15,478 bases of DNA from Rhodoferax sp. (lineage in GTDB: Bacteria; Pseudomonadota; Gammaproteobacteria; Burkholderiales; Burkholderiaceae_C): contig JAEMRG010000019.1 in assembly GCA_016463455.1 (NCBI GenBank), forward strand, positions 1 to 15,478, read 5' to 3'. Below the pieces are notes generated by a model, which saw only the letters and a list, made by a program, of their open reading frames with translations, had not been told where the DNA came from and did no database searches. The position numbers and the translations under genes are program-made. This document shows positions 1 through 7,021 of this stretch, one piece after another; within the stretch, counting starts at the first letter, position 1; every line of letters starts with the position of its first letter.

Positions 1-1163
1 CCCATGGCCATCTCCTCGCCCACGGATTTCATCTGGGTCGTCAGGCGGCTGTCGGCGGCGGGGACTTTCTCAAATGCAAAGCGCGGAATCTTGGTGACCA
101 CATAGTCAATACTGGGCTCGAAACTGGCCGGCGTGGCGCCCCCGGTAATGTCGTTGCGCAATTCATCCAGGGTATAGCCCACGGCCAATTTGGCTGCCAC
201 TTTGGCAATCGGAAAACCGGTGGCCTTGGAGGCCAGGGCCGAAGAGCGCGAGACACGCGGATTCATCTCAATGACCACCATGCGCCCGTCGTCTGGATTG
301 ATGGCGAACTGCACGTTCGAGCCACCAGTATCCACTCCAATTTCGCGTAACACCGCCAGGCTGGCATTGCGCAAAATTTGGTACTCCTTGTCCGTCAAAG
401 TCTGGGCTGGTGCGACGGTGATCGAGTCGCCGGTGTGCACACCCATGGGGTCCAGGTTTTCAATCGAACACACGATGATGCAGTTGTCCGCCTTGTCGCG
501 CACCACTTCCATTTCATATTCTTTCCAACCGAGCAGGGACTCTTCGATCAGCAACTCTTTGGTCGGCGAGGCTTCCAGGCCGCGCTTGCAAATGGTCTCG
601 AACTCTTCGGCGTTGTAGGCGATGCCGCCACCGGTTCCGCCCAGCGTGAAACTGGGCCGGATGACCGTGGGAAAGCCCAAGGTTTTTTGTACCGTCCAGG
701 CCTCTTCCATGCTGTGTGCGATGCCCGAGCGCGCCGAGCCCAGGCCGATTTTGGTCATCGCGTCTTTGAATTTCAGCCGGTCTTCGGCTTTGTCGATGGC
801 CTCAGGCGTGGCGCCTATCAGTTCAACCCCATATTTTTCCAGCACACCCTGGCGCCACAAATCCAAAGCGCAATTGAGCGCGGTTTGCCCGCCCATCGTC
901 GGCAATATCGCATCCGGACGCTCTTTGGCGATAATTTTTTCTACCGTTTCCCAGGTAATCGGCTCGATATAAGTGACATCGGCGGTGTCCGGGTCGGTCA
1001 TGATGGTGGCCGGATTGCTGTTGATCAGGATGACTTTGTAGCCCTCCTCGCGCAAAGCCTTGCAGGCCTGCACACCGGAGTAATCAAACTCACAGGCCTG
1101 ACCGATGATGATGGGACCTGCTCCAATGATCAGGATGCTTTGGATATCGCTACGTTTTGGCAT
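1..1163 (-). CDS. carB: Carbamoyl-phosphate synthase large subunit, N-terminal part (cut by window edge)
   Basis: The large subunit makes carbamoyl phosphate from bicarbonate, ATP and ammonia tunnelled from the small subunit CarA, for arginine and pyrimidine synthesis in the cytoplasm. The reading frame starts at ATG 1163 with MPKRSDIQSILIIGAGP and runs open to base 1, giving about 387 of the roughly 1070 residues usual for the family. Visible family features are the glycine-rich start with GPIIIGQACEFDYSG, then NSNPATIMTDP, PTMGGQTALN, the ATP-grasp segment IRPSFTLGGTGGG and the metal-site segment EMNPRVSRSSAL. This is the carboxyphosphate-forming half; the carbamate-kinase half and the allosteric domain lie outside. 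A GAGAGAG stretch 7 nt before the ATG serves as ribosome binding site. It lies 70 nt downstream of the exporter gene and is presumably co-transcribed with carA. No damage is seen in the visible part. Confidence 0.97.
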   Translation of the reverse strand, partial: MPKRSDIQSILIIGAGPIIIGQACEFDYSGVQACKALREEGYKVILINSNPATIMTDPDTADVTYIEPITWETVEKIIAKERPDAILPTMGGQTALNCALDLWRQGVLEKYGVELIGATPEAIDKAEDRLKFKDAMTKIGLGSARSGIAHSMEEAWTVQKTLGFPTVIRPSFTLGGTGGGIAYNAEEFETICKRGLEASPTKELLIEESLLGWKEYEMEVVRDKADNCIIVCSIENLDPMGVHTGDSITVAPAQTLTDKEYQILRNASLAVLREIGVDTGGSNVQFAINPDDGRMVVIEMNPRVSRSSALASKATGFPIAKVAAKLAVGYTLDELRNDITGGATPASFEPSIDYVVTKIPRFAFEKVPAADSRLTTQMKSVGEEMAM

Positions 1164-1192
1164 GAATAAACTCTCTCAAATTCGTCTCTCAA

Positions 1193-1214
1193 GCGCGCGT
1201 CCGTCTACGCGCAC
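1193..1214 (-). other. GC-rich hairpin between the exporter gene and carB
   Basis: In the 70-nt gap the minus strand carries GTGCGCGT and ACGCGCGC separated by a 6-base loop, an 8-bp stem with one G-U pair. No T-run follows, so it is not a typical Rho-independent terminator. It could slow transcription, block 3' exonuclease or tune carB relative to carA. Function is not known; only the pairing is seen. Confidence 0.4.
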
Positions 1215-1233
1215 TTAACACTTTAGGCGCGTC

Positions 1234-1890
1234 TCAGGCCAAACTGGCACCGGCCAGCTTCACGCCAAACCACACAAACAAGGCCCCCACGGCGCTGGAC
1301 AGTCCGGCGGAAAGACCTGGGCGGCGGCGAAACACTGCGGCCAGTCGCGCACCGGCAAAGATCAGGCAGCTCAAATAGACTGCACTACAGGCCATCACGA
1401 TGGCACTCAAAATCAGAAAGGGCACCCAGGGCTCGGGGTAGGCCGGATCGATGAACTGCAAGAAAAAGGACAATAAAAACAAAATCGCCTTGGGGTTGAG
1501 CAGACTGATGAGCAAGGCCCGACGAAAGGGATGGGCCAGGTGGGCCGGTAATTGCGCTTCGCCCTCGGGCTTATCGACTGGATCCCGCGCAGTGGCCAGC
1601 GCACTACGCACCAGTTGGATGCCGACCCAGGCCAGGTAGACCGCGCCCGCATATTTCACAACCATGAACAGTTCGGGGTAGCTGCGCATCAGACCCGCCG
1701 CGCCCAGACCGACCAGCGCCAGTAATACGATGTCGCCCAAAAATACCCCCAACGCGCCCCGGTAAGCAGGCCGCACACCACGCACCGTGGCAACCGACAA
1801 GATAAATAGTGAATTTGGACCGGGCAGCAAAATAATGCCGACCGCGCCGACCACATAAGTCCACAAGTCGGTGACGCCGTAAAAGCTCAC
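1234..1890 (-). CDS. LysE/RhtB-family amino-acid exporter, LeuE-like
   Basis: A 218-residue inner-membrane protein of the LysE/RhtB translocator superfamily, which exports amino acids using ion gradients. The sequence is very hydrophobic, with about six membrane segments (roughly residues 10-28, 40-62, 68-90, 115-137, 145-167, 195-214). It carries the family motif LLPGPNSLFIL near residue 21 and the conserved segment LLNPKAILFLLSFFLQFID. The arrangement most resembles the leucine exporter LeuE of E. coli; the true substrate cannot be read from the sequence. The start is GTG at 1890, overlapping the carA stop (GTGA), so translation is probably coupled to carA. Its position between carA and carB suggests a link with amino-acid balance, for instance arginine or a relative, but this is inference. 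Confidence 0.9.
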   Translation of the reverse strand: MSFYGVTDLWTYVVGAVGIILLPGPNSLFILSVATVRGVRPAYRGALGVFLGDIVLLALVGLGAAGLMRSYPELFMVVKYAGAVYLAWVGIQLVRSALATARDPVDKPEGEAQLPAHLAHPFRRALLISLLNPKAILFLLSFFLQFIDPAYPEPWVPFLILSAIVMACSAVYLSCLIFAGARLAAVFRRRPGLSAGLSSAVGALFVWFGVKLAGASLA

Positions 1891-3053
1891 ACGCGCGCCT
1901 CCATCTCCCGGATGAAACGGTCAAACAGGTAGGCAATGTCATGCGGCCCGGGCGATGCCTCGGGGTGCCCCTGGAAACAAAACGCCGGTTTATCGGTACG
2001 TTCCAGGCCTTGCAAGGTGTTGTCAAACAGGCTGATATGGGTGGCTCGCAAATTTGCGGGCAGAGAGTGCGGGTCTACGGCAAAGCCATGGTTCTGGCTG
2101 GTGATGCTGACGCGCCCGCTGGACAGCTCTTTGACCGGGTGGTTGGCGCCGTGGTGCCCGAACTTCATCTTAAAAGTTGTCGCCCCTGAGGCCAGCGCCA
2201 TGATCTGGTGGCCCAGACAGATACCAAAAGTAGGCAGGCCTGCTTCAATCAACGCGGCACAGGCCGCAATCGCGTAGTCGCAGGGCTGCGGGTCGCCGGG
2301 GCCGTTGCTCAGAAAAACACCGTCCGGCTGCAAGGCCTGCACCACTTGGGCGGAAGTTTGCGCAGGCACTACCGTCAATTTGCAGCCGCGCGCTGCCAGC
2401 ATGCGCAAGATATTGCGCTTCACGCCAAAGTCGTAGGCCACTACGTGAAAGCGCGGTGAACCGGCTTGCGCGTAGCCCGTGCCCAAAGCCCACTCGGCCT
2501 GCGACCAGGTGTAGGCTTCTTTGGCGCTCACCACTTTGGCCAGGTCCAAACCTGCCATCGAAGCTGCGCTGCGGGCCGATTGGATGGCTTGCGCCATCCG
2601 CTTCTCGTCGGCCGCTTGCCCGGCTTCTAGCGCAAGAATGCAGCCGTTTTGCGCGCCGTGTTCGCGTAAATGGCGCGTCAGTGCCCGGGTATCGATGTTG
2701 GCAATGGCCACGGTGCCATGGTCGCGCAAATAGCGGCTCAGGTCTGCTGTGCTGCGGAAATTGGAAGCGACCAGGGGCAGGTCTTTGATGACCAAGCCGG
2801 CCGCGTGCACGCGGTCAGATTCCACGTCTTCTGCGTTGGTGCCGTAGTTTCCAATATGCGGATAGGTCAGCGTCACGATTTGCTGGCAATAGCTGGGGTC
2901 GGTCAGGATTTCCTGGTAACCGGTCATGGAGGTATTGAAAACCACCTCACCCAGGGTGGAACCGGCTGCGCCTATGGATTGGCCGGTATATACGGTGCCA
3001 TCAGCAAGCGCCAAAATGGCAGGGGGGGTATTTCCCTTGAGAGACAAAAGCAC
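1887..3053 (-). CDS. carA: Carbamoyl-phosphate synthase small subunit (glutamine amidotransferase)
   Basis: CarA hydrolyses glutamine and passes ammonia to CarB. The 388-residue product has the N-terminal CarA domain (NTSMTGYQEILTDPSY near residue 40) and a C-terminal class I glutamine amidotransferase domain. The catalytic triad is visible: Cys279 in GICLGHQ, and His363 and Glu365 in GHPEASPGPHD. The spacing is the same as in E. coli CarA (Cys269, His353, Glu355). I place the start at GTG 3053 because GGAG lies 6 nt before it and the protein then begins LLSLKGN like relatives. A start at 3086 would add eleven residues and has no such support. It overlaps the exporter gene by 4 nt and has its own promoter and structured leader, described separately. 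All key residues are present. Confidence 0.97.
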   Translation of the reverse strand: MLLSLKGNTPPAILALADGTVYTGQSIGAAGSTLGEVVFNTSMTGYQEILTDPSYCQQIVTLTYPHIGNYGTNAEDVESDRVHAAGLVIKDLPLVASNFRSTADLSRYLRDHGTVAIANIDTRALTRHLREHGAQNGCILALEAGQAADEKRMAQAIQSARSAASMAGLDLAKVVSAKEAYTWSQAEWALGTGYAQAGSPRFHVVAYDFGVKRNILRMLAARGCKLTVVPAQTSAQVVQALQPDGVFLSNGPGDPQPCDYAIAACAALIEAGLPTFGICLGHQIMALASGATTFKMKFGHHGANHPVKELSSGRVSITSQNHGFAVDPHSLPANLRATHISLFDNTLQGLERTDKPAFCFQGHPEASPGPHDIAYLFDRFIREMEARV

Positions 3054-3173
3054 GGGCTTCTCCGAGTCGTTTACGGGTGCGCCCAAGCGCCCAGAGAAGA
3101 CCTCTGGCAGCTGTTATTGGTAGGGGATGGTGCTTTGGAAGCGCTTGGGAGCCGCTGGGTTCCGAAAAAGCCC
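3054..3173 (-). promoter_or_regulatory. Structured carA 5' leader that can hide the Shine-Dalgarno site
   Basis: Three nested helices can be drawn in the leader RNA. The outer one pairs 3173-3162 (GGGCUUUUUCGG) with 3065-3054 (UCGGAGAAGCCC): 12 continuous pairs, three of them G-U, covering the GGAG site and ending at the base next to the GTG start. The middle one pairs 3149-3141 (CCCAAGCGC) perfectly with 3090-3082. The inner hairpin, CCAGAG-5-CTCTGG at 3107-3091, sits directly against the middle helix, so the two could stack. The layout is that of a translation-controlling leader or riboswitch-like RNA. Ligand or protein partner is unknown, and I do not recognise a described RNA family. Confidence 0.5.
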
Positions 3174-3197
3174 ACCATTGTAACCGAGGGCTTTTTT
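3164..3197 (-). terminator. Rho-independent terminator after the lipid A operon
   Basis: About 6 nt after the methyltransferase stop, AAAAAGCCC and GGGCTTTTT form a perfect 9-bp stem around a 14-base loop, ending in a T5 run on the minus strand. The other strand has a T6 run, so it could act in both directions. Its 3' arm is the same segment that can pair with the carA ribosome binding site. Confidence 0.6.
3177..3182 (-). promoter_or_regulatory. Putative carA promoter, -10 box TACAAT
   Basis: The minus strand reads GGTTACAATGG; TACAAT matches the sigma-70 -10 consensus TATAAT at five of six bases. At 17-18 bp spacing the -35 region (TAGGCC or TTAGGC) is poor, so the promoter would need an activator or be weak. 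The expected start is near 3170, in GGGCTTTTTC. The -10 lies in the loop of the terminator of the upstream operon. Confidence 0.45.
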
Positions 3198-3202
3198 ACG
3201 GC

Positions 3203-4003
3203 CTAAGGGCGGCGGGACACAGGGTTGGGGTCAGCACTTACCCCTGCGGCGCTGGCGTGCAGGCAAATGGCTGCGGCGGCAGCGACGTTGAGCGACTCCT
3301 CCCCGCCAGGCTGGCCTATGCGCACTTGCAGAGCGGCACGCGCCAGCAGGGCCGGCGACACACCCTGCCCTTCATGGCCCAGCACCCAGGCGCAGGGAAA
3401 TGGCAAGCGCGCAGCCTGTATGAGGTCGCCCGCATGCGAACTGGTGACCAGCAGGGGAACCCGCAAGCTTTCCAGCGCATCCACCTCCACGGCTTCCAAC
3501 AAGGTCAAGCCAAAATGTGCGCCCATACCCGCGCGCAATACCTTGGGCGACCACAGAGCGGCCGTCTCGCGCAGGGCGATCACCTGGGTAAAGCCAAAGG
3601 CGGCGGCGCTGCGCAAAATAGATCCGACGTTACCAGCGTCCTGCACCCGGTCCAACACCACGGTGGGCGCCCCCGCGTCCAGCGCGCTCGGAACAGCTAA
3701 GTCCAGTACAAAGCCCACGGCGCCAGGCGATTCGAGCGTGCTGACCGTCTTGAACAAAGCATCGGGCAAAACCAAGGTGGCGGGCGCAAGGCCGGACCAG
3801 GGCGACTGGCCATCGGCCCACAGGCTTTGGGCGATGACGGTCATGGCGGGCCGCACGCTGCGCAACAAAGCGGCGCTGCACAAATGTTCGCCCTCCACCC
3901 AGACTTGCTTAGATTTTCGGTAGCCGGTGTTGTCGCCCGCGAGTTTGCGCAAGGCGCGTAACTGCGGGTTATCGCGCGAGCTGATGAATTGTGGCGTAGT
4001 CAC
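3203..4003 (-). CDS. SpoU/TrmH-family RNA 2'-O-ribose methyltransferase
   Basis: A 266-residue enzyme of the SPOUT class that transfers a methyl group from S-adenosylmethionine to a ribose 2'-OH of rRNA or tRNA. The N-terminal part (about residues 1-105, with ISSRDNPQLRALRKL and VEGEHLC) is the substrate-binding domain. The C-terminal knot domain shows the three SpoU motifs: LDRVQDAGNVGSILRSA (Asn125, Arg131), LGHEGQGVS (Glu211) and ESLNVAAAAAI near 236-246. The start is taken as GTG 4003, which overlaps the rnhB stop as GTGA. The open frame runs 49 codons further upstream inside rnhB, but that part is unlike the family. Last gene of the lipid A operon, followed by a terminator. The exact RNA target cannot be named; RlmB-like and RlmP/MRM3-like proteins share this layout. 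Confidence 0.92.
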   Translation of the reverse strand: MTTPQFISSRDNPQLRALRKLAGDNTGYRKSKQVWVEGEHLCSAALLRSVRPAMTVIAQSLWADGQSPWSGLAPATLVLPDALFKTVSTLESPGAVGFVLDLAVPSALDAGAPTVVLDRVQDAGNVGSILRSAAAFGFTQVIALRETAALWSPKVLRAGMGAHFGLTLLEAVEVDALESLRVPLLVTSSHAGDLIQAARLPFPCAWVLGHEGQGVSPALLARAALQVRIGQPGGEESLNVAAAAAICLHASAAGVSADPNPVSRRP

Positions 4004-4611
4004 ACCAACAAGGCGGCCACTGGGCCAAAGGATTTGCGGTGCTCTGGGCAGGGGCCGTGGGCGCGCAAGGCCGCCAGATGCGCCGCCGTTGGATAGCCTT
4101 TGTGTGCGCCAAAACCGTATTGCGGAAATTCCTGGTGGTACTGGGCGCACCAGCGATCGCGGCTGACCTTGGCCAGAATCGAGGCCGCCGATATCGCCGC
4201 CACTTTGCTGTCGCCTTTGACTATGGCTTCGGCGCGGATGTCCAAAACCGGAAGCCGGTTGCCGTCCACCAACACCAATTTGGGCGGCAGGCGCAAGCCC
4301 TGCACCGCGCGGCGCATCGCCAGTAAGGTGGCTTGCAGGATGTTGAGCTGGTCAATTTCTTCCACCGAAGCCTGCGCCACGGAAAAGCACAATGCCTTGG
4401 CGCGTATTTCATCAAACAAAAAATCGCGCCGCTTGGGCGTGAGTGTTTTGGAGTCGGCCAGGTAAGCAATGGGGCGCTGCTCATCGAGGATCACGGCAGC
4501 AGCCATGACCGGTCCGGCCAAAGGCCCCCGACCGGCTTCGTCCACGCCGGCCACCAAGCCGCCGGCCCCCCATTGGAGGGCGGTTTGAACGGGGCCAATG
4601 AGCTTAGGCAT
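4000..4611 (-). CDS. rnhB: Ribonuclease HII
   Basis: RNase HII cuts RNA in RNA-DNA hybrids and starts removal of single ribonucleotides from DNA. The 203-residue protein has the typical GVDEAGRGPLAGPV near the N-terminus and the full catalytic set Asp24, Glu25, Asp116 (LVDGN) and Asp134 (KGDSKV), with the same spacing as in the E. coli enzyme. It also has the conserved SAASILAKVSRD and YGFGAHKGYPT segments. The ATG at 4611 overlaps the lpxB stop by 8 nt, and its end overlaps the methyltransferase start by 4 nt, so its translation is likely coupled on both sides. Its place after lpxB is standard for proteobacteria. Confidence 0.97.
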   Translation of the reverse strand: MPKLIGPVQTALQWGAGGLVAGVDEAGRGPLAGPVMAAAVILDEQRPIAYLADSKTLTPKRRDFLFDEIRAKALCFSVAQASVEEIDQLNILQATLLAMRRAVQGLRLPPKLVLVDGNRLPVLDIRAEAIVKGDSKVAAISAASILAKVSRDRWCAQYHQEFPQYGFGAHKGYPTAAHLAALRAHGPCPEHRKSFGPVAALLV

Positions 4612-5773
4612 GGAGCATATTGTCTATGGCTTGGGCCGCTAACGTACCGGTGTCGCGCCGAAGGCGCTCGTGCAAAGCATCAAAGCGCATTTCAAGCCCT
4701 CGCAATACGGACGGGTCGGAGGCTTTGCAGTCGAGCCAATGCAAGGCTGCGTCAGCCAGGGCCTTGGGCGTCGCCTGGTCTTGCAAGAACTCAGGGACCA
4801 CAAATTCCCCGCTCAAAATATTGGGCAAGCCGACCCAGGGCTGCAGACGCTTGCGCTGCATCCAATGCCAGCTCATGGCGCCCATGCGGTAGGCAATCAC
4901 CATGGGTCGCTTGAACAAAGCGGCCTCCAAAGTGGCGGTACCGCTGGCGATCAAGGTGGCATCGCAGGCCGCTAACACCGTATGCGATTGGCCGGACACG
5001 ATCTGCACCCGCTCAGCCATGGCGCTGTCACGGGCTATCTGGCTAATCACAGCTTCCAGGCCAGGCACTGCAGGCAACAGGAATTTGACATGTGGCCGAG
5101 CTTTGGCAATACGCGCTGCGGCCTGGAAAAAAACTGGGGCCAGGTAGCGGATTTCGGAGCGGCGGCTACCCGGCAGCAAGGCCAGCACATCATCCTCTGG
5201 CCCTAGGCCCAGCTGCTGGCGCGCGGCCGCGCGGTCCACTTGCATAGGGATCACTTGCGCCAGCGGGTGGCCCACATAGGTGGCGGCTATGCCATGCTGC
5301 GCCAGCAAGGCCGGCTCAAAGGGAAAAAGGCACAGCACATGGTCCACACTGCGCCGCATCGTGAGCAAGCGTTCGGCCCGCCAGGCCCAAACCGAGGGGC
5401 AGACAAAGTGCAGAGTTTTAACGCCACGCGCGCGCAATTGCGCTTCTAAATCAAGGTTGAAATCAGGCGCGTCCACGCCGATAAAAAGCGACGGCGGGTT
5501 GTCGACTAAGCGCGCGAATAACTGCTTACGGATGCCGACAATTTCGCGGTAGCGCAGCAGCACATCCCAACCCAGTCCATGCACCGCCAGTTTGTGGTGC
5601 GGCCACCAGGCCTCAAAGCCTTGCTCGTCCATACGCGGGCCGCCTATGCCAACTGCAGGTACGCCGGCCCAGCGCTGATGCACCGCCTGTAATAGCAAGG
5701 CGGCCAGCAGGTCGCCAGAGGCTTCGCCTGCCACCATGGCCAGGGAGCTCAGCGCGGCGCTGGAGCGGCTCAC
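4604..5773 (-). CDS. lpxB: Lipid A disaccharide synthase
   Basis: LpxB (glycosyltransferase family 19) joins UDP-2,3-diacylglucosamine and lipid X into the lipid A disaccharide at the inner-membrane surface, releasing UDP. Visible family motifs are AMVAGEASGDLL at residues 12-23, GIGGPRM, IGVDAPDFN with the conserved Asp101, FVCPSVWAWR at about 123-132, the C-terminal half motif LLPGSRRSEI, and the late SGTATLEAAL and NILSGEFVVPEF. I choose GTG 5773, two bases after the lpxA stop, giving 389 residues (E. coli has 382). An in-frame ATG at 5848 would add 25 residues inside lpxA with no similarity to the family. No strong ribosome binding site precedes the GTG, so coupling to lpxA is likely. Confidence 0.96.
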   Translation of the reverse strand: MSRSSAALSSLAMVAGEASGDLLAALLLQAVHQRWAGVPAVGIGGPRMDEQGFEAWWPHHKLAVHGLGWDVLLRYREIVGIRKQLFARLVDNPPSLFIGVDAPDFNLDLEAQLRARGVKTLHFVCPSVWAWRAERLLTMRRSVDHVLCLFPFEPALLAQHGIAATYVGHPLAQVIPMQVDRAAARQQLGLGPEDDVLALLPGSRRSEIRYLAPVFFQAAARIAKARPHVKFLLPAVPGLEAVISQIARDSAMAERVQIVSGQSHTVLAACDATLIASGTATLEAALFKRPMVIAYRMGAMSWHWMQRKRLQPWVGLPNILSGEFVVPEFLQDQATPKALADAALHWLDCKASDPSVLRGLEMRFDALHERLRRDTGTLAAQAIDNMLHA

Positions 5774-5775
5774 GT

Positions 5776-6570
5776 TCAGCGAACGATGCCGCGTTGGGCA
5801 CTGGTCTGTTGCAGGAAGTCGTTCATCATGCGCACGTCCGGCTCGCATTGCGCTTGCGTCTGGCTAATGGCTGCAATGTGCGCCTGCGCCGCCTCCAGGC
5901 TCAGGTCCTGGCGGTACAAGGCTTTGTGCATGGCTTTGACACCTGCAATGCGCTCGGGCGAGAAACCACGCCTGCGCAAGCCTTCGTAATTCATAGAGCG
6001 CGCAGCCGCCGGCTGACCTTGGCACATGACAAAGGGTGGTAAATCGGCAAACAGCAGCGAACACATGGCCGTCATGCTGTGCGCACCGATACGGACAAAT
6101 TGGTGCACCACCGTAAAGCCGCCCAATATCACCCAATCGCCCACCTGCACATGGCCGGCCAGTTGGGAGTTGTTGGCAAATATGGTGTGGTTGCCGACCT
6201 GGCAGTCGTGCGCCAGGTGCACATAGGCCATGATCCAGTTGTCGTCGCCCACGCGGGTCACACCCACATCCCCGGGCGAACCGATATTGAAGGTGCAAAA
6301 CTCGCGGATGGTGTTGCGCTCGCCGATGACCAGTTCACAGGGCTCGCCGCCATATTTTTTGTCCTGGGGGACGGCACCTAGCGAGTTGAACTGAAATACC
6401 CGGTTATCCCGCCCTAGGGTGGTGTGGCCTTCGATAACGCAATGGGCGCCGATAGTCGTGCCCGCGCCAATGCGGACATGCGGGCCGATCACCGTGTAGG
6501 GGCCAACGCTCACGCCCGTATCAAGCTCAGCGCCCGCATCAATCAGGGCGGTGGGATGAATGCCGCTCAT
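5776..6570 (-). CDS. lpxA: UDP-N-acetylglucosamine acyltransferase
   Basis: LpxA starts lipid A synthesis by moving an R-3-hydroxyacyl chain from acyl carrier protein to UDP-GlcNAc. The 264-residue protein (E. coli 262) is a left-handed beta-helix trimer type, with hexapeptide repeats from the N-terminus (IHPTALIDAGAEL, VGPYTVIGP, IGAGTTIG). The catalytic His121 lies in HLAHDCQVGNH. The helical C-terminal region (EGLRRRGFSPERI onward) is also present. ATG 6570 is one base after the fabZ stop, with AAGGA 5 nt upstream inside the end of fabZ. It competes with FabZ for the same hydroxyacyl-ACP, and the adjacent order fabZ-lpxA is conserved. Confidence 0.97.
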   Translation of the reverse strand: MSGIHPTALIDAGAELDTGVSVGPYTVIGPHVRIGAGTTIGAHCVIEGHTTLGRDNRVFQFNSLGAVPQDKKYGGEPCELVIGERNTIREFCTFNIGSPGDVGVTRVGDDNWIMAYVHLAHDCQVGNHTIFANNSQLAGHVQVGDWVILGGFTVVHQFVRIGAHSMTAMCSLLFADLPPFVMCQGQPAAARSMNYEGLRRRGFSPERIAGVKAMHKALYRQDLSLEAAQAHIAAISQTQAQCEPDVRMMNDFLQQTSAQRGIVR

Positions 6571-6571
6571 A

Positions 6572-7021
6572 TCAATCCTTAGGCGCGATGCTGCGCATGG
6601 CGCAGGTCAGCTCAGCCTCCACGGCCGTCTCTCCAGCCACGCTGGCGCGCGTTTTGAACTTGAAAATACCGGCTTTCATACGCAGCAATTCCACCTCCAA
6701 CACCAACTGATCGCCTGGCTCGACGGGGCGCTTAAAGCGCGCCGCGTCAATACCGGCAAAGTAATACACCGATTGGTCGTTGGGCGAGGCATCCAGCGCA
6801 TCAAAGGCCAGCAAGGCCGCGGCCTGGGCCAGCGCTTCGAGCATCAGGACGCCGGGCATGACCGGGCGGTGCGGAAAATGCCCCTCGAAAAAGGGCTCGT
6901 TGATGGTGACATTCTTCAAGGCCTTGATGGACTTGCCTTTGTCGATTTCCAACACCCGGTCCACCATCAAAAAAGGGTAGCGGTGTGGTAATTGTTTGAG
7001 GATTTGGTGGATGTCCATCAT
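6572..7021 (-). CDS. fabZ: 3-hydroxyacyl-ACP dehydratase FabZ
   Basis: FabZ dehydrates 3-hydroxyacyl-ACP to trans-2-enoyl-ACP in type II fatty-acid synthesis. The 149-residue hot-dog-fold protein has the N-terminal ILKQLPHRYPFLMVDRV and the active-site stretch GHFPHRPVMPGVL. His48 and Glu62 have the same 14-residue spacing as the catalytic His54 and Glu68 of the E. coli protein. Two ATG codons stand in tandem at 7021 and 7018; both overlap the lpxD stop (ATGATG over TGA), so translation is likely coupled to lpxD. I give the first, and the second is equally possible. It sits between lpxD and lpxA, as usual, where it sets the split of hydroxyacyl-ACP between phospholipids and lipid A. Confidence 0.97.
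   Translation of the reverse strand: MMDIHQILKQLPHRYPFLMVDRVLEIDKGKSIKALKNVTINEPFFEGHFPHRPVMPGVLMLEALAQAAALLAFDALDASPNDQSVYYFAGIDAARFKRPVEPGDQLVLEVELLRMKAGIFKFKTRASVAGETAVEAELTCAMRSIAPKD

Noticed and set aside
378..1169. Long plus-strand frame of 263 codons opposite carB
   Set aside because: It is antisense to clearly conserved CarB sequence, resembles no known family and is explained by codon bias in GC-rich DNA.
4004..4150. 49-codon upstream extension of the methyltransferase inside rnhB
   Set aside because: The extension is a shadow of rnhB; the GTG at 4003 overlaps the rnhB stop in the usual 4-nt way.
5774..5848. 25-codon upstream extension of lpxB inside lpxA
   Set aside because: It is unlike the LpxB family; GTG 5773 gives the normal length and N-terminus.
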